A stretch of DNA of 64,000 nucleotides. Source: DATEDA01 sp963820965. Its GTDB lineage: Bacteria > Pseudomonadota > Gammaproteobacteria > Burkholderiales > SG8-39. Shown here in pieces: positions 45,405 through 53,721 of the stretch. The notes beneath the pieces were generated by a model. That model made no database searches. It was not told where the DNA came from and saw only the letters and a list, made by a program, of their open reading frames with translations. The translations under genes and the position numbers were made by a program. Positions within the stretch are counted from its first letter, which is position 1; the number at the start of each line of letters is the position of its first letter. The DNA lies in assembly GCA_963820965.1 (NCBI GenBank), contig CAWGCC010000032.1:48378-112377 (forward strand), given 5' to 3'.

Positions 45405-45503
45405 AGGACCGCACGCCTGCCGGAAGACCGGGCGCCGCATTCCATACCCGCGCGGCAGCGCGGACGCGCGCAGGCGCGTCGTTCGAAACCCTGCCTCACC
45501 GCG

Positions 45504-46982
45504 CTACAGCGCGGCCTCCAGCGTCCGCCCCAGCGTCCGCAGGATCTTGACGCGGGCGAAGGCCTTGTCCTCCGCCTCGACGATCGTCCACGGGGCGATC
45601 TCGGTCGAGGTGCGATCGATCATGTCGGCAACCGCTTCCTCGTAGGCCGTCCACTTCTTGCGGTTGTGCCAGTCCTCGGGCGTGATCTTGAAGCGCTTGA
45701 AGGGCGTCGTCTCGCGCGCGCGAAACCGACGGAGCTGCTCCTCCTTGCTGATCTGCAGCCAGAACTTCGCGACGATCGTGCCGTTGCGCAGAAGCTGCTC
45801 CTCGAAGTCGTTGATCTCGCGGTAGGCGCGCATCCAGTCGACGGCCGGCGCGAGCCCGTCGACCCGCTCGACCAGCACCCGGCTGTACCAGGAGCGGTCG
45901 AAGATCGTGATGTGGCCGTGGCCCGGCAACCGGCGCCAGAACCGCCAGAGATACGGCCGGCCGCGCTCCTCGTCGCTCGGCGCCGCGGTCGGCACGACGG
46001 TGTACTGGCGCGCGTCGAGCGCGTAAGTGACGCGACGGATCGCGGATCCCTTCCCCGCCGCGTCATGGCCCTCGAACACGATCACCATCGATCGCTTGCC
46101 GAACTTCTTGCGCTGCGTAAGGCGCGCGAAGCGCTCCTGCTGCTTCGCGAGCTGCTTGGGATACTCCCTGGGATCGATACGGCGCGCAAGGTTCACGTCG
46201 CGCAGGCGCCTCGCGTTGTCGGCGAGCGACACGACCGGCGCCGCGGTCACCGGGCGCACGCGCGCATGCGGCTTGTCGAGCCGCTCGCGCAGGGCCTCGA
46301 GCAGGATCCGGCCGGCGGCGACGTCGCGGTAACGGGGGTCGGCTGCCTCCACGATCATCCACGGCGCCTCGCTCGTGCTCGTCTCGCGCAGGACGTGCTC
46401 GGCGACGTCGCGATAGCGGTGGTAGGTCTTGAGCTGGGCGAGATCCTCCTCGGCCACGCGCCAGCGCGTGCGCGGGTCTTCCAGAAGGTCCTTCAGGCGC
46501 CGGCGCTGATCGTCGCGCGACAGGTGGAACCAGATCTTGACGAGCAGCACGCCCTCGTCCGCGAGCATCGTCTCGAAGTGCCGGATCTCCTGGAGCAGCC
46601 GGTGAAGATCACCGTCGTCGATCCGTCCCGCGGTACGGAGCATGAGGAGCTCGTAGTACCAAGCGTTGAGGAAGATCGCGAGCTTGCCTTTCGGCGGGAG
46701 CGCGAGCCAATAGCGCCAGGCCGGTGGGCGCTCGCGCTCGAGGTTGTTGCGACGCTCGAACGCGTACGTGAAGACGTGCCGCGGGTCCATCCACTCGTTG
46801 AACCGGTTGGCGGTCTCGCTGCGGCCGCCGCCGCCGATCCCCGACAGCAGCGCAATGGTCTGGAAGCGCCCGCGCTCGAAGAGGTCGTACTGCGCGTCGA
46901 GCAGCGCCTCCCGCAGCTTGGGCATTTCCTTTTCGTAGTCGGCCTTGTCGAGCTTGTGGCCGACTTCCGCCGATTCGAACAT
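45504..46982 (-). CDS. pap: polyphosphate:AMP phosphotransferase (two-domain PPK2)
   Basis: The 492-aa protein has two tandem PPK2 domains. The C-terminal one (from about residue 265) has an intact P-loop, VIVFEGHDAAGKGSAIRR, plus FDRSWYSRVLVERVDG and KFWLQISKEEQLRRF. The N-terminal one has the degenerate LLSGIGGGGRSETANRF and WMDPRHVFTYAFE, lacking the P-loop Lys. Class II PPK2 enzymes use polyphosphate to phosphorylate AMP to ADP. ATG at 46982. It lies downstream of the CYTH-CHAD gene. Confidence 0.93.
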   Translation of the reverse strand: MFESAEVGHKLDKADYEKEMPKLREALLDAQYDLFERGRFQTIALLSGIGGGGRSETANRFNEWMDPRHVFTYAFERRNNLERERPPAWRYWLALPPKGKLAIFLNAWYYELLMLRTAGRIDDGDLHRLLQEIRHFETMLADEGVLLVKIWFHLSRDDQRRRLKDLLEDPRTRWRVAEEDLAQLKTYHRYRDVAEHVLRETSTSEAPWMIVEAADPRYRDVAAGRILLEALRERLDKPHARVRPVTAAPVVSLADNARRLRDVNLARRIDPREYPKQLAKQQERFARLTQRKKFGKRSMVIVFEGHDAAGKGSAIRRVTYALDARQYTVVPTAAPSDEERGRPYLWRFWRRLPGHGHITIFDRSWYSRVLVERVDGLAPAVDWMRAYREINDFEEQLLRNGTIVAKFWLQISKEEQLRRFRARETTPFKRFKITPEDWHNRKKWTAYEEAVADMIDRTSTEIAPWTIVEAEDKAFARVKILRTLGRTLEAAL

Positions 46983-47016
46983 CCCGGCAGGCTCTCCGTA
47001 GTTCGGTCCGATGCGA

Positions 47017-47040
47017 GGGTGCACCCCTCGGGGTGCACCC
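47017..47040. other. perfect hairpin between CHAD and PPK2 genes
   Basis: GGGTGCACCC occurs twice, separated by CTCG; the unit is itself palindromic, so a ten-pair stem forms. A second short stem (CGCCG/CGGCG) lies at about 47054-47070. No T-run follows on the minus strand. It may slow transcription or mark an mRNA end between the two genes. Confidence 0.5.
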
Positions 47041-47083
47041 GATCCCGGAGACTCGCCGCTCCAGGCGGCGGGTTTCCCGGCAG

Positions 47084-48649
47084 TCAGCGCCAGAACGGCT
47101 TCGTGTCGGCGAACTCGCGCCACGCGCGCTTGTAGCCGGCGAGCTCGTTCACCGCGACCGCGGCCACCCAGCCGCGGACGAGCCCGTCGACGCGCTCGGG
47201 CACGGGTTGCTTCGCTCCCGCAACCGCCTCGGTGAGCAGGCGGTCGGCCACCACCGCGTCGTTGAGGGCGCCGAGTATATCTTGCAGCTCTTCCAATGCC
47301 GCCAGGTACGGCGCTACGCGCTTCTTCGGGTACGCCGCGGCGAAGAACTCCGCCGCGTAGCGCAGCTTCTTCGCCGCGATCCGCACCTGGTGGCGCGCTT
47401 CCGGGCTCGCCTGCGGAACGTCCGCGCCGCGCTTGCGCAGCCGCCGGTCGAGCCGGTGGAGGACGAACGCCGCGAACTCGTCGAGCGGCGCCGCGAGAGC
47501 GGCGGGCGGCGCCGCCGGCGCGGGGCCCTCCGCTGGCCGGGACGCGCGCGCGAACCCCGCCAGATCGTCGTGTGCGAACTGCTCGCCGAGCGCGAGGATG
47601 AGGGCGGTGTAGCGCGTCGAGCGCACCGCTTCGCGCGCGGCCTCGGCATGCGCACGGCGGATGCGCGCGCACCGCGCGCGAAAGCGCTTCAGCCCCGCGC
47701 CGGCGTCGACGCTCCGAGCGAGGGTCGCGAGGGTCGCCGTAGCGAACACGTCCCAATCCCGCGCCGGCCCGAGCGCGTTCTGCAGCCATCGCAGCTCGGC
47801 CGCGATCGCCGCGATCGCCGGCTTCCCGAGCGCGAGGCCGGCGAGCCCGAGGCAGGACCGCAGGCGTCTCAGGCCCACACGGAACTGATGAAGGTACTCC
47901 GGGTCCTTGCCCGTGAGGAGCCCGTCCTCGTTCGCCTGCATCTGCGCGATGCACCCGAACGCGATTCGCCGCAGCGCGGCGCCCGCCGAGAGCGGACCGT
48001 CTAGCGGCACGGCCTCCGCCTTCCGCGGCGCCGCCCGCGCCCCGCTCGCGAGCGCGTAGCCGCGCTCCGCCTTGCTTGCATGGCCGAGCCGGATCGGGAT
48101 GTCGCGCGCGATCTCGCGGGCGAGCGCGAAGAGGCGGTGCGGGTCGCCGGTCTTCAGCTCGATCTCGGCCTCGCTGATCGGCGCTGCCCGCTCGCCCGCC
48201 CGGATCTCCCCGCGGTCGATCGCGAGCTCCGCAGCGGTGCCGTCGGCAAATCCGACCATGCGCGCCGCGCGGTCGAACTCGGTCGTGAAGACCGGCTGGA
48301 GCCGCTCGCGGACGCGCTTGTGCGCGAACAGCCGGTGGTACGGCGTCTCATCGAGCACCGCGAGGTCGACGGCCCCGCCCTGGGCGAGCGGCCACTCGAG
48401 CTCCTCGCGCGCGTGCAAGCCCGCGGCCGCGACGCCTCGCGCCTTGAGCGTCTGCACGCTGCGCTCGCCGCTGCGACGCACTCGCAATGCGAGGCCCTCG
48501 CGGGCAAGCTCGAAATCGGGCGTGTCGTAATAGACGGTCGCGAGGTGCTCCCGGCGCCCGGCCCACCGGCGCATGCCCTTCAGCGCCGGGTGCCGCTCGA
48601 CCTTCGCGAGGTCCTCGGGCGCGGCCAGCAGCTTGAGCTCGATTTCCAT
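47084..48649 (-). CDS. CYTH and CHAD domain protein
   Basis: The 521-aa protein starts with MEIELKL, the ExExK signature of the CYTH fold (residues 1-200), a triphosphate-hydrolysing tunnel. TVYYDTPDFELAREGLALRV and the acidic/basic strands agree. A CHAD domain (about 225-510) follows, with conserved His/Arg runs such as HQFRVGLRRLRS and RHQVRIAAKKLRYAAEFF, which bind polyphosphate. The E. coli relative YgiF is an inorganic triphosphatase. It is adjacent to relA (zero gap) and to the PPK2 gene. Confidence 0.93.
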   Translation of the reverse strand: MEIELKLLAAPEDLAKVERHPALKGMRRWAGRREHLATVYYDTPDFELAREGLALRVRRSGERSVQTLKARGVAAAGLHAREELEWPLAQGGAVDLAVLDETPYHRLFAHKRVRERLQPVFTTEFDRAARMVGFADGTAAELAIDRGEIRAGERAAPISEAEIELKTGDPHRLFALAREIARDIPIRLGHASKAERGYALASGARAAPRKAEAVPLDGPLSAGAALRRIAFGCIAQMQANEDGLLTGKDPEYLHQFRVGLRRLRSCLGLAGLALGKPAIAAIAAELRWLQNALGPARDWDVFATATLATLARSVDAGAGLKRFRARCARIRRAHAEAAREAVRSTRYTALILALGEQFAHDDLAGFARASRPAEGPAPAAPPAALAAPLDEFAAFVLHRLDRRLRKRGADVPQASPEARHQVRIAAKKLRYAAEFFAAAYPKKRVAPYLAALEELQDILGALNDAVVADRLLTEAVAGAKQPVPERVDGLVRGWVAAVAVNELAGYKRAWREFADTKPFWR

Positions 48650-50845
48650 TCAACGCCGCCCGGCGGAGAACACGCCGGCGACCCCGCCGATCTGCGCGAG
48701 CGCCCGCTGCAGGTGGTCGCGGTCCTCCACCTCGACCGTGAAGAGCATCGTCGCCACGTCCTGGCGGCTCAGCGTGTTCACGGCGGTGACGTTGATGCGT
48801 TCGCGCGAGAGCACCTCCGAGACGTCGCGCAGCAGCCCCTGGCGGTCGTGGGCCTGGACCGCGATGTCGACCGGGAACACCGCCGACGCGCGGGCGCCCC
48901 ACTGCGAGTCGATCGCCCGCTCCGGATGCCGGACGAGGAGATGCGCGAGGCTGCGGCAGTCGCGCCGGTGAACCGAGATGCCGCGGCCGCGGGTGACGAA
49001 ACCGACGATCGCATCCGGCGGCACCGGCTTGCAGCAGCGCGCGAGCTGCGTCATCAGCCGATCGACGCCGACCACCAGGATGCCGCCTGCCTCCGCCGTC
49101 GCCTTGCTCTTCCTGGTGACGACCGTTTCCTCCGCCGGCGTTTCGGCGGGCTCCGGTCCGCGGGCCGCCACCTGGATCGCGCGCGGTCCGATCTCGTCGC
49201 GTCCGACGGCGGCGAAGAAGTCCTCGGCCTTCGCGAAGCCGAACTGCGCGGCCAGCGCCTCGAGCCTGACGCCGGTTGCGCCCTCGCGAGCAAGCTCGCG
49301 CTCGACGACGGCGCGGCCCGTCGCCGCCGTCCGCGCGAGCTCCTCCAGGTTGAACCACTGCCGGACCTTGTTCCGTGCGCGCGAGGTCGCGAGATAGCCC
49401 GGCTGGGTGAGCCAGTCGCGCGACGGCCCGCCGGTCTTCGCCGCGACGATCTCGACGCGCTGGCCGTTGTCGAGCCGGTGGTCGAGCGGCACCATCGCGC
49501 CATCGACCTTCGCACCGCGGCAGCGGTGACCGAGGTCGGTGTGGAGCGCGTACGCGAAGTCGATCGGCGTGGCGCCGCGTGCGAGATCGATCACCCGGCC
49601 CTGCGGCGTCAGGACATACACGGTGTCGTCGAGCGCCGCGCGCTTCGACTGCTCCACCCACTCGGACGAGTCGACGACTTCGTCGCGCCATGCGAGCACC
49701 TGTCGCAGCCACGCGATCTTGTCGTCGTAAGCGTCATCGCGCCCGGTCTTGCCTTCCTTGTAGCGCCAGTGCGCCGCGACACCGAGCTCGGCGTGGCGGT
49801 GCATCTCGTGGGTGCGGATCTGCACCTCGAGCGAGCGCCCGTCCGTCCCGGCAACCGCCGTGTGGAGCGAGCGGTACCGATTGCCCTTGGGACGGGAGAT
49901 GTAGTCGTCGAACTCCTTCGGGATCGGCGCCCACAGGTTGTGGACGATCCCGAGCACGGTGTAGCAGTCCTTCACCGTGTCGACGAGCACGCGCAAGCCT
50001 CGCACGTCGTACAGCTCGTCGAACTCGAGGCCCTTCTGCAGCATCTTGCTGTAGATGCTGTAGATGTGCTTGGGACGCCCGCTGACCTCGCCGGCGACGC
50101 CCGCCGCGGCGATCTCGCGGCTGAGCGTGGCGATCGCCTCGGCGATGAACGTCTCGCGCTCGCCGCGGCGCTCGTCGAGCTCGCGCGCGATGCGCTTGTA
50201 GAGATCGGGCTCCAGGAACCGGAACGAGAGGTCTTCCAGCTCCCATTTGAGCTGCCAGATTCCGAGCCGGTTGGCGAGCGGCGCGTAGATGTCGAGCGTC
50301 TCGCGCGCGAGCGGGCGGCGGATCTCGTCGGACGCCTTGGCGAGGAACCGCAGCGTCTGGGTGCGGCTCGCAAGGCGGATGAGGACCACGCGGATGTCCT
50401 CCACCATTGCGAGCAGCATCTTGCGCAGGGTCTCCGCCTGCGAATGCTTACCCTTCTCGTCGGCCGCCGCGAGTCCGCGCGTGACGACCCGCAGGCGATT
50501 CAGCTTCGAAACGCCGTCGACGAGCGCCGCAACGGCGGCGTCGAAACGCGCGGCGAGCCGGTCGAGCGCGTCCGGCAGGTACTCCGGAACTGCGAAGAGC
50601 AGCCCGGCGGCGCGCGTCGCGGCGTCGATCCGCAGCTGGGCGAGGTTGGCGGCAAGCCCATACGCGTGGTCGAGCGCGGGCTCGCCGGTACCGAGGAGCT
50701 TTCCCTCGTACAGCGGCGCCGCGAACTCGAGCGCTCGCTCGACCACCGCGCGCTCGGACGCGTCGAGCCCGGCGAGCGCGGGCTCGAGTGCGGGCGGCGC
50801 TGACGTCGACGGCGCGTCGGCGGTAGGCTTTACGAGGGTGACCAC
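48650..50845 (-). CDS. relA: GTP pyrophosphokinase RelA
   Basis: RelA (731 aa) makes (p)ppGpp on stalled ribosomes. The N-terminal hydrolase region lacks the HD catalytic pair (LLFAVPEYLPDALDRL), as in monofunctional synthetases. The synthetase core has GRPKHIYSIYSKM, LYDVRGLRVLVD and RYRSLHTAVAG with EVQIRTHEMHRHAELG. A TGS domain follows (VYVLTPQGRVIDLARGATPI), and a C-terminal ACT domain ends the protein. GTG start at 50845. It is divergent from mtfA over 50 bases. Confidence 0.96.
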   Translation of the reverse strand: MVTLVKPTADAPSTSAPPALEPALAGLDASERAVVERALEFAAPLYEGKLLGTGEPALDHAYGLAANLAQLRIDAATRAAGLLFAVPEYLPDALDRLAARFDAAVAALVDGVSKLNRLRVVTRGLAAADEKGKHSQAETLRKMLLAMVEDIRVVLIRLASRTQTLRFLAKASDEIRRPLARETLDIYAPLANRLGIWQLKWELEDLSFRFLEPDLYKRIARELDERRGERETFIAEAIATLSREIAAAGVAGEVSGRPKHIYSIYSKMLQKGLEFDELYDVRGLRVLVDTVKDCYTVLGIVHNLWAPIPKEFDDYISRPKGNRYRSLHTAVAGTDGRSLEVQIRTHEMHRHAELGVAAHWRYKEGKTGRDDAYDDKIAWLRQVLAWRDEVVDSSEWVEQSKRAALDDTVYVLTPQGRVIDLARGATPIDFAYALHTDLGHRCRGAKVDGAMVPLDHRLDNGQRVEIVAAKTGGPSRDWLTQPGYLATSRARNKVRQWFNLEELARTAATGRAVVERELAREGATGVRLEALAAQFGFAKAEDFFAAVGRDEIGPRAIQVAARGPEPAETPAEETVVTRKSKATAEAGGILVVGVDRLMTQLARCCKPVPPDAIVGFVTRGRGISVHRRDCRSLAHLLVRHPERAIDSQWGARASAVFPVDIAVQAHDRQGLLRDVSEVLSRERINVTAVNTLSRQDVATMLFTVEVEDRDHLQRALAQIGGVAGVFSAGRR

Positions 50846-50895
50846 AGGGGAAAACGCGGCTCGCGGAAGGGTGGAGATGTTACCGGACGGGCGCC

Positions 50896-51732
50896 GTGGC
50901 GTCCGTCATAATCGCGAGCCGTGAGCACTTCGCCCGTGAGCGCGTGACGCTGTTCCGCAGCTGGCGCCGCAAGCGCCTCGTCCGCGCGGCGCGCATCGAC
51001 GATGCGTTGTGGCGCCGCGTCATCGCCGGCCTGCCGTTCCTCGCCGGAATGAGCGACGACGAGCTCGGTCGTCTCCGGGAGCTCGCCCTCCTCTTCGTGC
51101 ACGAGAAGGAGATGCACGGCGCCGGCGGGCTCGAGCTCACCGACGAGATCCGCCTCGCGATCGCGGTGCAGGCGGTGCTGCCGGTGCTCAACCTCGGGCT
51201 CGACCCGTACGAGGGTTGGGTCGGCGTCGTCGTGTATCCGGGCGAGTTCCGCGTGCGCCGCAGAGAGCTCGACGAGGACGGCGTCATGCACGAATGGGAC
51301 GACGAGCTGTCGGGCGAAGCGTGGCCCGGCGGGCCGGTGCTCCTCTCCTGGGAGGACGTGGCGCTCGGCAACGCCGCGCCCGAACAAGGCGGCGAGCCCG
51401 GCTACAACGTCGTCATCCACGAGTTCGCGCACAAGATCGACATGCTGAAGGGCGAGGCCGACGGCTACCCTACGCCCCACCGGGACATGGACCGCACCGC
51501 GTGGGGGCGCGCGCTCGAATCGGCCTATGCGCGGTTCGTCGGGATGGTGGAGCGAGAGCAGGAAACGCTGCTCGATCCGTACGCCGCCGAGCACCCGGCG
51601 GAGTTCTTCGCGGTCGCGAGCGAGGCGTTCTTCACCGATCCGCACGCGCTGAAGAAAGAGTTCGGGGCGCTCTACGACCAGCTCGCGCTCTTCTACCGGC
51701 AGGATCCGGCGGCGCGGCTGCCGCCGCGTTAA
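50896..51732 (+). CDS. mtfA: MtfA-type zinc-dependent peptidase
   Basis: MtfA (278 aa, M90 family) is a cytoplasmic aminopeptidase that in E. coli interacts with the glucose-PTS repressor Mlc. The zinc site HEFAH (H175-E176-H179) and the downstream block EHPAEFFAVASEAFF, which supplies the third ligand, are intact. The conserved LPFLAGMSDDELGRL lies near residue 46. The start codon is ATG-like at 50896 (MASVIIASRE). It converges with the alpha/beta hydrolase gene, and their stop codons overlap. Confidence 0.93.
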   Translation: MASVIIASREHFARERVTLFRSWRRKRLVRAARIDDALWRRVIAGLPFLAGMSDDELGRLRELALLFVHEKEMHGAGGLELTDEIRLAIAVQAVLPVLNLGLDPYEGWVGVVVYPGEFRVRRRELDEDGVMHEWDDELSGEAWPGGPVLLSWEDVALGNAAPEQGGEPGYNVVIHEFAHKIDMLKGEADGYPTPHRDMDRTAWGRALESAYARFVGMVEREQETLLDPYAAEHPAEFFAVASEAFFTDPHALKKEFGALYDQLALFYRQDPAARLPPR

Positions 51733-52604
51733 CCCCGCAGCAGAAAGTCGCGGACGATCGCGATCTGGTCGGCATGCATCAGCGTCGGCGCGTGACCGAT
51801 GCCGCGCAGCTCCACGGCTTCCGCGTGCGGGCCGGTGGTCTTCATCCGCTCGACGGTCTCGCGCATGAGGAGGTCGGACAGGCCGCCGCGGATGACGAGC
51901 GTCGGGCACTTCACCGCCTCCCACACCGGCCACAGCTCGACGTCCTTGTGCGGCGCGCCGGCGTTGAACGGCTCGGCGATCCTGGGATCGTAGTGCGCGC
52001 GGTAGGTCCCGTCGGGCTCCTGCCGCACGTAGTGCTCGGTCAGGAGCCGCCACTCCGCGTCGCTGTGCGGGCCGAAGAACATGCTCACGGTCCGCACGTA
52101 CTGGACCGCGGTCTCGAACGTCGGGAACGTCGGCGCCCTGCCGACGTAGGTACCGATCCGGTTGAGCGATACGCCGGTGATGACCGGCCCGGCCTCGTTG
52201 AGCACCATCCGCCGGATCGGCGCTTGCTCGAGCGACGCGAGCGCCATCCCGATCAGCCCGCCCATCGAGGTGCCGACCCAGTCGACCGACTCCACCCCGA
52301 GCCGCGCGATCAGCGTGATGACACTATTGATATAGGTCGGCGTCGCGTAGTCCGCCGGATTCCTCAGCCAGTCGCTCCCGCCTCGTCCCGGCATGTCTGG
52401 GCAGACCACGCGATAGCGGTCGGCGAGCGCCTTGGCGAGCGGGTCGAAGTCGCGCGCGGTGCGGGTCAGGCCGTGCACGCAGACGAGGACGCGCGGATTC
52501 TCCCGGTCACCCCACTCGACGTACGAGAGCCGATGCAGGCCCGAGAGGCTCGCGCACAGCACGCTGTCGCGGCGGAACTGTTCGGTCACCGGTGCTTCCT
52601 CCAA
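51729..52604 (-). CDS. alpha/beta hydrolase
   Basis: A 291-aa serine hydrolase. The oxyanion block is CVHGLTRTARDFD, the nucleophile elbow VGTSMGGLIGMA has S113, and the C-terminal GIGHAPTLM supplies the catalytic His. The acidic residue lies in IRGGLSDLLM. It resembles esterases and 3-oxoadipate enol-lactonase-like proteins, but the substrate cannot be assigned. ATG start. The 3' end overlaps the mtfA stop by four bases on the opposite strand. Confidence 0.9.
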   Translation of the reverse strand: MEEAPVTEQFRRDSVLCASLSGLHRLSYVEWGDRENPRVLVCVHGLTRTARDFDPLAKALADRYRVVCPDMPGRGGSDWLRNPADYATPTYINSVITLIARLGVESVDWVGTSMGGLIGMALASLEQAPIRRMVLNEAGPVITGVSLNRIGTYVGRAPTFPTFETAVQYVRTVSMFFGPHSDAEWRLLTEHYVRQEPDGTYRAHYDPRIAEPFNAGAPHKDVELWPVWEAVKCPTLVIRGGLSDLLMRETVERMKTTGPHAEAVELRGIGHAPTLMHADQIAIVRDFLLRG

Positions 52605-52610
52605 GAAACG

Positions 52611-52684
52611 CCAACGCAGAGCGCGCAGCGCACGCGGAGGACGGAGTCAACCCGTCTCCGCGACTTCGGCGCCCTCTGCGTTGG
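52611..52684. repeat. intergenic palindromic repeat
   Basis: The sequence opens CCAACGCAGAG and closes CTCTGCGTTGG, an exact 11-base inverted end. An inner pair is CGCGGAG-GACGG / CCGTC-TCCGCG. It lies between two minus-strand genes, downstream of the unknown protein gene. One arm matches an arm of the carA-carB palindrome at about 23 of 30 positions. Confidence 0.7.
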
Positions 52685-52689
52685 AATTC

Positions 52690-53532
52690 CTAGTGCCGCG
52701 CGGTCTGGAGCCAGTGCCGCGCCACGAGCGCGGCGATCTCCCGTGCCTCGGGCGCGGCCAGCTCGAGCACGAAGCCGCCGCCCGGCAACTCGGCGAGCAC
52801 CGTTTTCAGCTTGATCGAGTAGACGTTCGCGGCATTCACCTTGAAGCCGTAGGCCGCGTAGCGGCTCCGCTCGACCGCGGTCTCGTCGGGCGGGCTCTCG
52901 TCGAACCAGATCCACTCCGCCGCGAAGCGCGCCGCCAGCCGGTCGAGCTCCGCCAGCAGATCGCGATCGATTGGCTCGCGCGGATCGAGCTCGGCGTAGG
53001 CTGCGCGCTCGCCGGAGACCGTCCACCGTTCCACCCACTCGCCTTCGACCCCGTCGGTCGCCTCGAGCACCGTCGCGCCGTCGCGGCGCTCGGCACGGAA
53101 CAGCGCGTGCTGGGCGGCAGTGACCGCGTAGCCGATCCACTCTCCGGGGCGCCGGTGCCGGCAGACGATCGCAATCGCCAGCGTCCCGTCCGCGGCAACG
53201 CGCAGCTCGCAAGCGCCCCCGCGTTCCGGCGCCCGGTCGGTGGATTGATCCGCGAGCCGCCCGGCCTGGATCGTTGCGCGTCCCCCTGCCCCGCCCTGCT
53301 CCGTCCACTGCACCTCGACGACGAGGTCGGGGAGCTCGGCCGACGCGGCAACGAAGGGCGGATAAGGCACCCCCGCCGACTTCAGCCGCCAGTCGAGCCG
53401 GCCGTCGGTGTGGAGCTCGCGGTACGGCTCGCCGAACTCCGCCTCGAGCAGCTCGTTCGCGCGGCGACGGTAAGCCGCGAGCCGCGCCGCGTCGCCCTCG
53501 ACGGTGATGGTCGCTGTAACACGCCGTCCCAT
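52690..53532 (-). CDS. conserved-looking protein of unknown function
   Basis: The 280-aa product has even codon use and a plausible globular composition (many Glu, Arg, Trp), but no family was recognised. It begins MGRRVTATITVEGDAARLAAYRR, followed by residues typical of a ferredoxin-like alpha/beta fold. No signal peptide or membrane segment is seen. ATG start. The upstream 189 bases are shared with the divergent ATP-grasp gene, and TTGCTC with TAGACT near 53660-53690 could be the promoter of the latter. Confidence 0.65.
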   Translation of the reverse strand: MGRRVTATITVEGDAARLAAYRRRANELLEAEFGEPYRELHTDGRLDWRLKSAGVPYPPFVAASAELPDLVVEVQWTEQGGAGGRATIQAGRLADQSTDRAPERGGACELRVAADGTLAIAIVCRHRRPGEWIGYAVTAAQHALFRAERRDGATVLEATDGVEGEWVERWTVSGERAAYAELDPREPIDRDLLAELDRLAARFAAEWIWFDESPPDETAVERSRYAAYGFKVNAANVYSIKLKTVLAELPGGGFVLELAAPEAREIAALVARHWLQTARH

Positions 53533-53721
53533 GACGCTCCGAGTATATCAAGCGCTCTTCCGGCGCCGGCGCACCACGACATGGCCCGCCCGCACTCGTC
53601 CGGTGCGGATGGATGCCCCGGGAAGCGACGGTCCCCCGCGACACGCACTGGCACGGGCGTTGCTCGCGGCTTCCGACGGTGCGCTAGACTAGAAGCGGTC
53701 CGCTGAGCGCGTTCGATCCCG

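Noticed and set aside
48080..50803. Plus-strand open frame of about 900 codons opposite relA and the CYTH gene
   Set aside because: relA and the CYTH-CHAD gene on the minus strand have all their motifs; the plus frame has none.
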